A stretch of 64,000 nt of DNA from Streptomyces hyaluromycini (GCF_002217755.1 NZ_BCFL01000026.1:124001-188000), one strand, 5' to 3'; counted from the first letter of the stretch, positions 52,148-61,846 are shown. Translations and numbers: made by a program. The notes: generated by a model from the sequence alone, not told the origin.

Positions 52148-52765
52148 ATGAAGAGCACAAGAGACACGATCTACGACGAGCTACGGCACCGGCTCACCGC
52201 CGGCCGGTACCCGCAGGACGCCTCCCTGGTCCCGCTGGCGCTGGGCGAGGAGTTCGCGGTGTCGCGCACGCCGGTCCGCGAGGCCCTGGCGCTGCTGGAG
52301 CGCGACGGACTCCTGGTGAGCACCCGGCGCGGTTTCGCCGTACGGCAACGCTCCGACGAGGAGATGCTCGAACTCTTCGAGCTGCGCGCCGCGCTGGACG
52401 CCCTGCTCGCCTCCTCGGCGGCGGCCCGGCGCAGCCCGGTGGACCTGGCCCGGCTCAACGCCCTGCTGGAGCACGCCGGGACCCTGGACGACCCCGGGCA
52501 GATCCGCCACAGCCTCAACGAGTGGCACTACACGGTACGCGCCGCCGCCCACAACACCACTGTCTCGTCCCTGCTGCACACCGTCGACGCCCAGGCTGCG
52601 CATGCTGGAACACCACGAACACGACCGGGACACGTGCATCCGGCAGAAGGTACGCCGGGACACCGGCGGCGCGCCGCCGACGGGCTGACGGCGGGCCGGG
52701 ACCTCCCGGGTCCCGTCGCGGGCTGCCGAACGCTCAGTCGTCTGGAAAGTGCGCTCTTGTCATGA
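52148..52765 (+). pseudogene. GntR-family (FCD) regulator with a frameshift
   Basis: The N-terminus is a normal winged helix: TIYDELRHRLTAGRYPQDAS, EFAVSRTPVREALALLERDG. The FCD domain begins ELFELRAALDALLASSAAAR and continues to LLHTVDAQ. There an extra G (CAGGCTG near 52598) changes the frame; the other frame continues LRMLEHHEHDRDTCIRQ and soon stops. The last FCD helices are missing in either frame. Start ATG 52148. Probably inactive, though the DNA-binding part is intact. Confidence 0.6.
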
Positions 52766-52860
52766 CAGGGCAGGACGGCGGACTCTTGCAGCAGGCACAG
52801 CGGTACGCGTACCGGACGTCGGATCCCCGACGGCCCTGAGGCGGCTCAGGAGGCTCCCGG

Positions 52861-54153
52861 ATGCCGGTTTCACCGGAGTGCGATGTTGATGGTCCTGCCG
52901 TCACCGAACAACAGGCGGAGGCGCTGGTCGAGGGAATCTGCTTCAAGACGGGCCCGCCGCGCAGCGTCGGGGTCGAAGTGGAGTGGCTTGTCCACCGGGA
53001 GCGTGCGCCGCACGACTCCGTGGGCCGGGAAGACCTGGAAGCGGCCCACGCCGACTTGCGGACCCTGCCGCTGACGTCCGGGCTGAGCGTCGAGCCCGGC
53101 GGTCAGGTGGAGCTGAGTTCCCGGCCGGCCCCGTCGCTGGCCCAGTGCGTCTCGGAGGTCTCCGCCGATCTGGCCGCCGTGCGCGCCGCGCTCGGCGAAC
53201 ACGGCCTGGCACTGGCCGGCATGGGCGTCGATCCCTGGCAACCGCCCCGCCGGTTCCTGCGGGAGCGGCGCTACGACGCCATGGAGGCCTGCCTCGACCG
53301 TACGGGTCCGGCGGGGCGAACCCTGATGTGCACGTCGGCCTCCGTCCAGGTGTGCCTCGACGCCGGACGGGAGGAACCCGGCGTCATGGGATTCGCGCGC
53401 CGCTGGTGGCTGGCACACCACCTGGGCGCGGTCCTGGTCGCGGCGTTCGCGAACTCGCCCATGGCCGAGGGCCGTTCCACGGGCTGGCTGTCCACGCGGC
53501 AACTGATGTGGGCGGAACTCGACCCGGGACGGGCCGGCGGACCCTCCCTGGCCCACGACCCGCGCCGCGCCTGGGTCCGCCGGGTCCTCGACGCACCGGT
53601 GATGTGCGTACGGCGGGACGGCCCCTGGGAGGTGCCGGACGGCGTGACCTTCCGCGACTGGACCCGCTCGCGCACCATGCGCCCGCCCACCCACGCGGAC
53701 CTCGACTACCACATCAGCACGCTGTTTCCGCCCGTCAGGCCGCGCGGACACCTCGAACTGCGCATGATCGACGCCCAGCCCGGCGACGACGGGTGGCTCG
53801 TGCCGCTCGCGGTGGTCACGGCCCTGTTCGACGACCCGGGCGCCGCCGCGATCGCGCACCGGGCGGTGCAGCCCCTGGTGGAGCGGGCCGCCGGGGCCCC
53901 GGCACCGCACAATCCGCTGTGGACCGACGCGGCCCGCAGGGGGCTCGCCGACCCGCAGCTGAAGCGCGCCGCCGTGACCTGCTTCGCCGCGGCGCTGGAC
54001 GCCCTGCCCCGGCTCGGCGCGAGCACCAGGGTCATGGACGCCGTCGCGGCCCACGCCGACCGCTACGTCCGCCGCGGCCGCTGCCCGGCCGACGACGTGC
54101 TCGACCGGCAGCGCGGCCGTGGCACCTCCGTACGGCGCCGGGCCCGGCGGTGA
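52861..54153 (+). CDS. egtA: EgtA-like glutamate-cysteine ligase (ergothioneine biosynthesis type)
   Basis: A 430-residue glutamate-cysteine ligase of the EgtA/GshA-2 type: GVEVEWLVHRER at the N-terminus, VEPGGQVELSSRPAPSLAQC, RTLMCTSASVQVCLDAG, FANSPMAEGRSTGWLSTRQL, and RGHLELRMIDAQPGDDGWLV. The enzyme joins glutamate to cysteine, giving gamma-glutamylcysteine, the sulfur donor for EgtB. In Streptomyces egtA is normally followed by egtB, egtC and egtD; here a quinone oxidoreductase follows. ATG 52861 has AGGAGG upstream. Gene symbol by family resemblance. Confidence 0.8.
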   Translation: MPVSPECDVDGPAVTEQQAEALVEGICFKTGPPRSVGVEVEWLVHRERAPHDSVGREDLEAAHADLRTLPLTSGLSVEPGGQVELSSRPAPSLAQCVSEVSADLAAVRAALGEHGLALAGMGVDPWQPPRRFLRERRYDAMEACLDRTGPAGRTLMCTSASVQVCLDAGREEPGVMGFARRWWLAHHLGAVLVAAFANSPMAEGRSTGWLSTRQLMWAELDPGRAGGPSLAHDPRRAWVRRVLDAPVMCVRRDGPWEVPDGVTFRDWTRSRTMRPPTHADLDYHISTLFPPVRPRGHLELRMIDAQPGDDGWLVPLAVVTALFDDPGAAAIAHRAVQPLVERAAGAPAPHNPLWTDAARRGLADPQLKRAAVTCFAAALDALPRLGASTRVMDAVAAHADRYVRRGRCPADDVLDRQRGRGTSVRRRARR

Positions 54154-54242
54154 CCCGGAGCGGAATGGCGTGGTGCGGTGCGCTGTTGCCGCAGGAGGGT
54201 GGCCTCGGGCCTGTGTGCCGATCGAACGGAGAACGACGACAC

Positions 54243-55240
54243 GTGCGCGCATACGGATTCAAGTCGAACGGCGGACCGGAGGTCCTGGAGGAGATCCAGG
54301 TGCCGGTCCCGCGGCCGGGCCCGGGACAGGTGCTGATCGAGGTCGCGTACGCGGGGTGAACTTCGCCGAAGTGCAGCACCGGCGGGGCGAGTTCGGCGAG
54401 CCCGCCGGCCCCGGCGGCTACGACGTACCGGGGCTGGAAGTCTCCGGCACGGTCGCGGCGCTCGGCACCGGGGTGACGGAACCGGCCGTCGGCGAGCAGG
54501 TCGCGGCCTACCTTCCGGCCTTCGGCGGATACGCGGAGTTCGCCGTGGCCGACACGGACTTCGTCCGGCCGGTGGGCCGGCTCCCGCTCGCGCACGCGGC
54601 CGGGGTGCCGTGCGTCTATCCCACGGCCTACGGGGTGCTGACGGACGCGGGGCGGCTGCACCGGGGCGAGACGGTCCTGATCCACGCGGCGGCCGGCGGA
54701 GTCGGTTCGGCCGCGGCGCGCATCGCACGGACGCTCGGCGCCTCCCGGGTCTTCGGCACGGTCGGCTCCGAGACCAAGACACAGCTGGCCGAAGAGCTGG
54801 GCTACGACGCCCTGTTCGTCCGGGACGCGTTCGAGGACGCGGTCCTGGAGGCCACCGCGGGCCGCGGGGCGGACCTGGTGCTGGACCCCGTCGGCGGACC
54901 GGTACGCCAGGCCGGCCTGCGGGTACTGGCTCCTTTCGGCCGGCTGGTCGCCTACGGGGACCTCGGGCGTCACGCGGACTGGACGGCGGCTGTCTGGGAG
55001 CTGTGGAAGAACAACAGGACCGTCGCCGGCTACAACATCGGTGACGTCGCCCGCCGTTCCCCGGCCACCATCGGCGAGCACCTGTCCAGGGCGCTGTCGG
55101 CGCTCGCCTCCGGGGCACTGGCCTCCGTCCCTCCGGCCGTCGTGCCGGCGGTGGACCTCGTCGAGATCCACCGGCGCCACGAGGCCGGGCGCACCCACGG
55201 AAAGACCGTGCTCGCGCTCGCGGGGCACAGGGCCGGCTGA
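54243..55240 (+). pseudogene. NADPH:quinone oxidoreductase (zinc-independent MDR), frameshifted
   Basis: GTG 54243 starts MRAYGFKSNGGPEVLEEIQV and runs to VAYAG, where TGA follows at 54357. Adding one G to the GCGGGGTG run gives VNFAEVQHRRGEFGE and the rest of a normal medium-chain reductase: VLIHAAAGGVGSAAARIART is the NADPH site and GADLVLDPVGGPVRQAGLRV follows. Without the shift the protein would be about 331 residues, full length. The single homopolymer change makes sequencing error as likely as real loss. Confidence 0.7.
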
Positions 55241-55272
55241 GCCGGCCGGCCCGTGCCCCTTCGGCGTGCCGG

Positions 55273-56673
55273 TCAGCCTGCTTCCTGCCGCCCGGGGGCG
55301 GAGCGGTGGGTGAGGGGCGCGCGCAGACCGAGGTGTTCGCGCAGCGTGCCGCCGGTGTACTCGGTGCGGTAGACCCCGCGCTCCTGCAGTTCGGGGACGA
55401 GCAGGTCCACGATGTCGTCGAGGCCGTCGGGGATGAGGTACGGCGTGACGTTGAAGCCGTCGACCGCGCCGTGCCGGACGAAGCGGGCGAACTTGTCGGC
55501 CAGGCCGGACGGCGAGCCGACGTGCCCGCGCTGCGGACCGAGCGCGATGACGGTCTCGCGCAGCGACCAGCCGTGCGCCTCCGCCTTCGCCCGCCACTCG
55601 GCCACCACCGCGCGCGGGTCGGCGATCCGCCGGGCCCTGAAGGAGCCGTCGTTCTCGGCGACGACCGGGTCCTCCGCGGGCAGCGGCCCGTCGGCGTCGC
55701 GGCCGGACAGGTCGATGCCCCACAGCAGCCCGGCGATGCCCAGCGCCGTGGCGGGCGTGACCTGCTGAAGCCGGATCCAGCGCTTCTTCTCCTGCGCCTC
55801 CTCCTCGGTGGCGCCGATGATGATCTCGGTGCCGGGCAGGATCCGCAGATCGTCGTCGGGCCGCCCGACCGCTCGCAGCCGGCGCCGGATGTCCTCGGCG
55901 AACGCCAGCGCGTCGTCGAAGTCGTTGCCGTGCGCGGAGAAGATGACGTCGGCGTTGCGGGCCGCGAAGTCGCGCCCCTCACCGGAGTCACCCGCCTGGA
56001 AGATCACCGGGTGGCCCTGGGCGCTGCGCGGCAGGGTGGGGGCGAGGTCGACGTCGAACTGCGGTCCCCGGTGGCGCACTTGCCGCACGGCGCCGGGCAC
56101 CGACCAGGCGGGTGCGGCCACGGACGTGGCGACCGCCTTGTCGTCCCAGCCGTCCCACAGGGCGCGGGCCACGGTGAGGAACTCCTCGGCGCGCCGGTAC
56201 CGGTCGGCGTGGTCGAGGTAGCCGCCGCGGCGGAAGTTGGCGCCGGTCCAGGCGTTGTCGGTGGTCACCACGTTCCAGCCGGCCCGGCCTTCGGAGAGGA
56301 GGTCGAGGCCGGAGAGGCGGCGGGCGAGGTCCGCGGGTTCGTTGAAGGTGGAGTTGGAGGTGGAGACCAGGCCGATCCGGCGGGTGACCGCGGCCAGCGC
56401 CGCGAGCTGGGTGATGGCGTCCGGCCGTCCGGCCACGTCGAGATCGTGGATCCTGCCGTCGACCTCGCGCAGCCGGAGCCCCTCACCGAGGAAGAACGCG
56501 TCGAACAGGCCCCGTTCGGCGGTCTGGGCGACCTTCCGGAAGGAGGCGGGGTCGATCTGCGAGCCGCTGTCGGGCGCGGACCAGATGGTCCAGTGGTTGA
56601 CGCCCTGGAAGAACACTCCGAAGTGCAGCTGGGCGTGCGGCCGGGGGACGTCGAGGGGGTCGGTGCGGGTCAT
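55273..56673 (-). CDS. NtaA/SnaA/DszA-family FMNH2-dependent monooxygenase
   Basis: A 466-residue LLM protein of the DszA/NtaA group: HFGVFFQGVNHWTIWSAPDS, SEGRAGWNVVTTDNAWTGAN, HPVIFQAGDSGEGRDFAARN and GSPSGLADKFARFVRHGAVD. Members oxidise sulfones, aminopolycarboxylates or similar compounds with FMNH2 from a partner reductase. ATG 56673 overlaps the upstream LLM stop (ATGA). Second gene of the operon behind a Cys leader peptide, so organosulfur use is likely. Confidence 0.87.
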   Translation of the reverse strand: MTRTDPLDVPRPHAQLHFGVFFQGVNHWTIWSAPDSGSQIDPASFRKVAQTAERGLFDAFFLGEGLRLREVDGRIHDLDVAGRPDAITQLAALAAVTRRIGLVSTSNSTFNEPADLARRLSGLDLLSEGRAGWNVVTTDNAWTGANFRRGGYLDHADRYRRAEEFLTVARALWDGWDDKAVATSVAAPAWSVPGAVRQVRHRGPQFDVDLAPTLPRSAQGHPVIFQAGDSGEGRDFAARNADVIFSAHGNDFDDALAFAEDIRRRLRAVGRPDDDLRILPGTEIIIGATEEEAQEKKRWIRLQQVTPATALGIAGLLWGIDLSGRDADGPLPAEDPVVAENDGSFRARRIADPRAVVAEWRAKAEAHGWSLRETVIALGPQRGHVGSPSGLADKFARFVRHGAVDGFNVTPYLIPDGLDDIVDLLVPELQERGVYRTEYTGGTLREHLGLRAPLTHRSAPGRQEAG

Positions 56674-57770
56674 CGGGTCTCCTCCTGGACGGCCGCGGTC
56701 GCGAATCGGTTGGCGGGGCGCTCCAGGCCGAGGGCCGAGCGCAGGGATGTGCCGGGCAGCGGGCGGGCGACGAGCCGTCGTTCGGACAGGGCCGGCAGGA
56801 CGAGGCGGGAGAGGACGGCGAGATCCTCGTCCAGCACCAGCGGATGCAGCCGTACCCCGTGGACGTGACGGCTCAACTCGTCGAGAAGTGCGACCAGTCC
56901 GTCCGCGGACCCGACGTGCCGCAGCCGTCGGCGGTCGGTCCAGGGCGCGTACCGTGCCAGGTCGGCGACGCGCTCGGCGCCGGCCGCGTCCGGCGTGTCC
57001 AGCGCCACCTCGACCTCGGCGAAGACGCGGGGCGTACCGGCGCCGGCGGCGGCCGCGGCGACCGACGCCGGGTCGCGGCCCTCGACCAGGGCGACGTCGA
57101 GCTGCGCGGCGGGCACCAGGTCCGGGCGGCCCAGGACGACGAGCTGTCCCTGCGGCGGGCGCGGCACGATCGCCGGGCCCTTGACGGCGTAGGTCTCGCC
57201 GGTGAAGTCGATGTAGTGCAGCCGGTCGCGGTCGAGGTAGCGGCTCGTGGCCACGGACCGGATGACCGCGTCGTCCTCCCAGGAGTCCCACAGCGCACGG
57301 GCCACCTCCACCCCGTCCCTGGACTCCGGGGCCCGCCCGGCCGCGTCGGCGACCGGCGGGCGCCCCCAGACCCGGGCCGCCTCGGGACGCTCCTCCTCCG
57401 TCACCACCCACCCGGCGCGGCCGGCCGAGATGTGGTCCAGGGACGCCAACTGGCTGGAGACATGGAAGGGTTCGGCATACGTGACCGGGACGACGGGCGC
57501 GATGCCGATCGTGCTCGTGGACGCGGCGACGAACGCCGCCCGCTCCACCGCGCCGATACGGCCCACGGGATCCGGCGCGGCACCGGGCGGCAGCACCCCG
57601 TCGTCCAGGGTGATCAGGGCGAACCCGGCGTTCTCGGCCACGGCGGCCAGCCCGGCCGCACGGCGCGGGGCGAGCAACCGGTCGGGTGCGTGGGCGGCGC
57701 GGCGCCAGGCCGCGGGGTGGGCGCCGTCACCGTCGATCTCGACGGCGAGGTGCAGGGCGGGGCCGGACAA
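56670..57770 (-). CDS. LLM-class flavin-dependent monooxygenase
   Basis: A 366-residue luciferase-like enzyme of a more divergent type: ALITLDDGVLPPGAAPDPVG, SSQLASLDHISAGRAGWVVT, EVARALWDSWEDDAVIRSVA and GQLVVLGRPDLVPAAQLDVA. Such a short LLM often accompanies a DszA-like enzyme in sulfur operons. TTG 57770 is the start: AAGGAA lies nine bases upstream, and earlier codons in frame are low-complexity Arg/Pro/Ala. First structural gene after the leader peptide. Confidence 0.78.
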   Translation of the reverse strand: MSGPALHLAVEIDGDGAHPAAWRRAAHAPDRLLAPRRAAGLAAVAENAGFALITLDDGVLPPGAAPDPVGRIGAVERAAFVAASTSTIGIAPVVPVTYAEPFHVSSQLASLDHISAGRAGWVVTEEERPEAARVWGRPPVADAAGRAPESRDGVEVARALWDSWEDDAVIRSVATSRYLDRDRLHYIDFTGETYAVKGPAIVPRPPQGQLVVLGRPDLVPAAQLDVALVEGRDPASVAAAAAGAGTPRVFAEVEVALDTPDAAGAERVADLARYAPWTDRRRLRHVGSADGLVALLDELSRHVHGVRLHPLVLDEDLAVLSRLVLPALSERRLVARPLPGTSLRSALGLERPANRFATAAVQEETR

Positions 57771-57996
57771 TGGACGTTCCTTCCGGAAAGCACGGGAACT
57801 CGTGGCCGTACGGCCACGACGAGCGGGCCGGACGGCGGCAGAGGAGCAGAGCGGAGCGGGACCACGACGAGCGGGCCCGACGTGGCGACGGCGCGCGGGA
57901 CCCGATGCGGTCCGGCGCGCGGGACGGGATGCGGCCCGGCGTACGGGACCCGGCGTGGCCACGGCGTACCGGGCCTGCGGGACGGGCCGGCAGGGG
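57771..57996. promoter_or_regulatory. Leader region with degenerate repeats between Cys leader and LLM operon
   Basis: A 226-bp stretch. Between 57840 and 57985 short repeated elements of the form GCGGGACC(C)G-N-TGCGG and CGTACGGGACCCGG recur with changes. They can form alternative stems and may be the attenuator of the LLM operon. No protein is supported. Confidence 0.4.
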
Positions 57997-58116
57997 TCAG
58001 CGGCGGTGGCCGGAAGGACAGACGGCGGAGCAGGTGCGGCAGTAGTCGACATGCCGGCGGATGATCAGTCGCACGCCACAGCGCCCACCCTGCGGTGTTG
58101 CGCCGGATACGTGCAT
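57997..58116 (-). CDS. Second cysteine-rich leader peptide (RRHVD type)
   Basis: A 39-residue ORF from ATG 58116 with GGAGG upstream. Its core is IIRRHVDYCRTCSAVCPSGH with Cys at 13, 26, 29 and 33. This is the same RRHxD family as the ORF at 48684-48800. The dense Cys codons near the end fit ribosome stalling on low cysteine. It lies 226 bp before two monooxygenase genes on the same strand. Confidence 0.75.
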   Translation of the reverse strand: MHVSGATPQGGRCGVRLIIRRHVDYCRTCSAVCPSGHRR

Positions 58117-58335
58117 CAAGGGCCTCCACCCGTCAGAAACCGATCGGTTCACCGTACGTCGCCCGCCCCGGCGGGTGTCAAGAACAAGCGACGCGGCCCA
58201 CACCGGTGGTCACCGCCGCGTCAGCGCAGCGGGGCCGCGGGCCACAGCGGCTCGTTCCTCGGCGGCGGGCAGGAACCGCAGGACCTCGTTCCCTGCTTCC
58301 CGCCCGCTCTCTCCGGCTGCCCTCGACGCCCTTCG

Positions 58336-58351
58336 ATTGAAACCGTTCAAT
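58336..58351. promoter_or_regulatory. LacI-type operator candidate, distal site
   Basis: ATTGAA-ACCG-TTCAAT is an inverted repeat with 6-bp arms, 193 bp upstream of the rhamnosidase start. It shares TGAA-N4-TTCAAT with the proximal site at 58481. LacI-family regulators of sugar genes bind such palindromes. Confidence 0.55.
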
Positions 58352-58478
58352 CGCCTCGGCCTTCGCCCGGTGCGCCACCCGCGCCCGTCGCGACAACGAA
58401 TCAGCCGCGTCACGAAATCGCCTGCACGACGATTGACCCCCGCCGCACCCGGCTTTACGTTACCCACGCCCCTCGGTA

Positions 58479-58494
58479 CTGAATCGATTCAATT
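58479..58494. promoter_or_regulatory. LacI-type operator candidate, proximal site
   Basis: TGAATCGATTCA (58481-58492) is a perfect palindrome and extends to ACTGAATCGATTCAAT, matching the distal site at the outer arms. It lies 50 bp before the rhamnosidase start, close to CTTTACGTTACC (58454), which may be part of the promoter. Two matched palindromes suggest looping repression by one LacI-type protein. Confidence 0.6.
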
Positions 58495-58543
58495 CTCGGT
58501 TCAACCCTCGGTTCACCCCATCCACGTGAGTGAGGAGTCGCAG

Positions 58544-61500
58544 GTGATCAGCAGGAGGAACATGCTCGCGGTCGCGGCCGCCACGGTCGCGGCCGCCGCC
58601 GTCGACGGCGTTTCGGCGGCGGCCGCGCCGGCATCCGGACAGCTTCCGGCGCAGGGACGGACGCAGGAGCGGACGCGCACGGCGGGTGACGGGCTGAGCG
58701 TCGTCGCACCGACGGTGGAGTACGTGCGGCACCCCCTGGGCCTCGATGCCCAACGCCCCCGGCAGAGCTGGCCGTTGGTCTGCGACCGGGTGGGTGTGCG
58801 GCAGAGTGCCTATCAGGTCCGCGTCGCGACCACCGCGTCGGGGCTGGCCCGCCCGGACGTCTGGGACAGCGGGAAGGTCGCCTCCGGCGAGTCCGTCCTC
58901 GTGCCGTACGCGGGCCCCGCCCTGAAGTCCCGGACGCGCTACCACTGGTCCGTGCGGGTGTGGGACGGCGAGGGCGGGGTCTCCGGCTGGAGCGCACCCT
59001 CGTGGTGGGAGACCGGGCTCATGGGCACCGGGCACTGGACCGCCGACTGGATCTCCGCACCGGCGAGCCTCGCCGACGCGCCGTCCTTCGAGGGCGGTTC
59101 GTGGATCTGGTTCCCCGAGGGCGACCCGACGAGCAGCGTGCCGGCGGCCACCCGCTGGTTCCGCCGCACCGCCGAACTGCCCGCCGGGATCACGGCGGCG
59201 ACGCTCGCCATCACCGCGGACAACGTGTACGCCGTCTCCGTGAACGGCGCCGAGGTGGCCCACACCGACCTCGACACCGACAACGAGGACTGGCGCCGCC
59301 CGGCCGTGATCGACGTACTGGACCGCGTGCAGGCCGGTGACAACGTCATCGCCGTCTCGGCCGCCAACGCGACCGTGGGCCCGGCGGGGCTCGTCGCCGT
59401 CCTCGTGGTGCGTACCTCCTCGGGCGAGCAGAAGGTGTTCACCGACGCCTCCTGGAAGGCCACGGACACGGAACCGGCCGACGGCTGGCGGGAGCCGGGG
59501 TTCGACGACGCGGACTGGCCCGCCGCCAGGGTGGCGGCGGCCTGGGGCGCCGGGCCGTGGGGGAGGGTCGTCCCGGTGTCGTACGCCGTCACCCGGCTGC
59601 GGCACGAGTTCCGGCTCCCGCGCAAGAAGGTGTCCCGCGCCCGCCTGTACGCCACGGCGCTCGGTCTGTACGAGGCCCACCTCAACGGCAGCCGCGTGGG
59701 CGACGACCACCTCGCGCCCGGCTGGACGGACTACCGCACGCGCGTCCAGTACCAGACCTACGACGTCACCACGCTCCTGCGGCCCGGCGCCAACGCCGTC
59801 GGGGCGTACCTGGCACCCGGCTGGTACGCCGGTGACGTCGGCATGTTCGGGCCCGGCCAGTACGGCCAACACCCGGCCCTGCTCGCGCAGGTGGAGGTGG
59901 AGTACGCGGACGGCACGAGCGAGCGCGTCACCTCGTCCGCGGACTGGCTGGCCGCCCCCGGGCCGATCGTCGCCGCCGACCTGCTGAACGGCGAGACGTA
60001 CGACGCCCGCAAGGAGACCCCCGGCTGGACCTCACCCGGCTTCGACGACGGGACCTGGCTCGGCGTCCGCGACGCGGGCGACATCGGCCCCGGGCTGATC
60101 GTCGCGCAGGCGGACGGGCCGGTGCGCGTGGAGCGGGAGCTGACCCCGAAGGAGGTGACCCAACCCAAGCCCGGCGTCTACGTGTTCGACCTGGGGCAGA
60201 ACATGGTCGGCTCGGTACGGCTGCGGGTGTCGGGCGCCGCGGGCACGACCGTACGGCTCAGACACGCCGAGGTGCTCAACCCCGACGGCACCGTCTACAC
60301 CGCGAACCTGAGGAGTGCGGCGGCGACGGACACGTACACCCTCAAGGGCGGCGGGGAGGAGGTCTACGAGCCGCGTTTCACCTTCCACGGCTTCCGCTAC
60401 GTCGAGGTGACCGGATTCCCCGGCACCCCCACGGCGAAGGCCGTCACCGGGCGCGTCATGCACACGGACGCCCCCTTCACCCTGGACTTCGAGACCGACG
60501 TGCCGATGCTCAACCAGCTGCACCACAACATCACCTGGGGACAGCGCGGCAACTTCCTCTCCGTACCGACCGACACCCCCGCGCGCGACGAGCGGCTGGG
60601 CTGGACGGGCGACATCAACGTCTTCTCGCCCACCGCGGCCTACACCATGGAGTCGGCCCGGTTCCTGTCCAAGTGGCTCGTCGACCTGCGGGACTCGCGG
60701 ACCTCGGCGGGTTCGTTCACGGACGTGGCACCGGTGGTCGGCACCCTCGGCAACGGCACGGCCGGCTGGGGCGACGCGGGCGTCACCGTCCCCTGGGCCC
60801 TCTACCAGGCCTACGGCGACCGCCAGGTCATCGCGGACGCCCTGCCGTCCGTCCGGGACTGGCTGACGTACCTGGAGCAGAACAGCGACCGGCTGCTGCG
60901 CCCCGCCCAGGGGTACGGCGACTGGCTGAACGTCGACGACGAGACCCCCAAGGACGTCATCGCCACCGCGTACTTCGCGCACAGCGCCGACCTCGCGGCC
61001 CGGATGGCGGCCGAACTCGGCGCGGACGCGGACGCCGTGGCGTACCGCGACCTCTTCGACCGGATACGGTCGGCCTTCCAGAGCGCCTACGTCACCTCCG
61101 ACGGCAGGGTGCAGGGTGACACGCAGACGGCGTACGTCCTTGCGCTCTCCATGGACCTGCTGCCCGACGCCTCGCGCAAGGCCGCCGCCGACCGGCTCGT
61201 CGCCCTGATCGAGGCGAGGGACTGGCACCTGTCCACCGGCTTCCTCGGGACACCCCGGCTGCTGCCCGTCCTGACCGACACCGGGCACACCGACGTCGCC
61301 TACCGGCTGCTGCAACAGCGCACCTTCCCCAGCTGGGGCTACCAGATCGACCGGGGCTCCACCACGATGTGGGAGCGCTGGGACTCCATCCGGCCGGACG
61401 GGAGTTTCCAGGACCCGGCCATGAACTCGTTCAACCACTACGCCTACGGTTCGGTGGGGGAGTGGATGTACACCAACATCGCCGGTATCGCGGCGGGGCG

Positions 61501-61783
61501 GCCCGGCTACCGCGAGATCGTCATCCGCCCCCGCCCGGGCGGCGCCGTCACCACCGCAGACGCCCGCTTCACCTCGGTCTACGGCCCCGTCTCCACCCGG
61601 TGGCGGCAGCGCTCCGGCCGCTTCACCCTGACCTGCACGGTGCCGCCCAACACCACCGCCGAGGTCTGGATACCCACCGCCGCGCCGGAGACGGTGACCC
61701 ACACGCACGGGACGTTCCTGCGCCAGGAGGACGGCTGCGCGGTCTACCAAGTCGGCTCCGGCACCCACCGCTTCACCGCCTGA
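58544..61783 (+). CDS. Secreted alpha-L-rhamnosidase, GH78
   Basis: A 1079-residue secreted enzyme. GTG 58544 follows GAGGAG. The signal ISRRNMLAVAAATVAAAAVD contains a twin Arg and may use Tat. Next come a beta-sandwich region with YVRHPLGLDAQRPRQSWPLV, carbohydrate-binding-like domains (WTADWISAP; FRLPRKKVSRARLYATALGL), and then the (alpha/alpha)6 barrel: TDTPARDERLGWTGDINVFS carries the acidic residues, with GSTTMWERWDSIRPDGSFQD and NSFNHYAYGSVGEWMY later. It releases L-rhamnose from plant or bacterial glycans. Two LacI-type palindromes upstream suggest repression lifted by a rhamnose-related signal. Confidence 0.92.
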   Translation: MISRRNMLAVAAATVAAAAVDGVSAAAAPASGQLPAQGRTQERTRTAGDGLSVVAPTVEYVRHPLGLDAQRPRQSWPLVCDRVGVRQSAYQVRVATTASGLARPDVWDSGKVASGESVLVPYAGPALKSRTRYHWSVRVWDGEGGVSGWSAPSWWETGLMGTGHWTADWISAPASLADAPSFEGGSWIWFPEGDPTSSVPAATRWFRRTAELPAGITAATLAITADNVYAVSVNGAEVAHTDLDTDNEDWRRPAVIDVLDRVQAGDNVIAVSAANATVGPAGLVAVLVVRTSSGEQKVFTDASWKATDTEPADGWREPGFDDADWPAARVAAAWGAGPWGRVVPVSYAVTRLRHEFRLPRKKVSRARLYATALGLYEAHLNGSRVGDDHLAPGWTDYRTRVQYQTYDVTTLLRPGANAVGAYLAPGWYAGDVGMFGPGQYGQHPALLAQVEVEYADGTSERVTSSADWLAAPGPIVAADLLNGETYDARKETPGWTSPGFDDGTWLGVRDAGDIGPGLIVAQADGPVRVERELTPKEVTQPKPGVYVFDLGQNMVGSVRLRVSGAAGTTVRLRHAEVLNPDGTVYTANLRSAAATDTYTLKGGGEEVYEPRFTFHGFRYVEVTGFPGTPTAKAVTGRVMHTDAPFTLDFETDVPMLNQLHHNITWGQRGNFLSVPTDTPARDERLGWTGDINVFSPTAAYTMESARFLSKWLVDLRDSRTSAGSFTDVAPVVGTLGNGTAGWGDAGVTVPWALYQAYGDRQVIADALPSVRDWLTYLEQNSDRLLRPAQGYGDWLNVDDETPKDVIATAYFAHSADLAARMAAELGADADAVAYRDLFDRIRSAFQSAYVTSDGRVQGDTQTAYVLALSMDLLPDASRKAAADRLVALIEARDWHLSTGFLGTPRLLPVLTDTGHTDVAYRLLQQRTFPSWGYQIDRGSTTMWERWDSIRPDGSFQDPAMNSFNHYAYGSVGEWMYTNIAGIAAGRPGYREIVIRPRPGGAVTTADARFTSVYGPVSTRWRQRSGRFTLTCTVPPNTTAEVWIPTAAPETVTHTHGTFLRQEDGCAVYQVGSGTHRFTA

Positions 61784-61801
61784 GACCCGCTCCGTCGGCC
61801 C

Positions 61802-61846
61802 CGCGAGGCGGACAGCACACCTGCGCGTCCACACGTCCGCCTCGCG
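61802..61846 (+). terminator. Hairpin terminator after the rhamnosidase gene
   Basis: CGCGAGGCGGAC (61802-61813) pairs perfectly with GTCCGCCTCGCG (61835-61846) over a 21-base loop, starting 19 bp past the stop codon. Placed between the rhamnosidase and beta-galactosidase genes, so they are probably separate transcripts. Confidence 0.65.
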
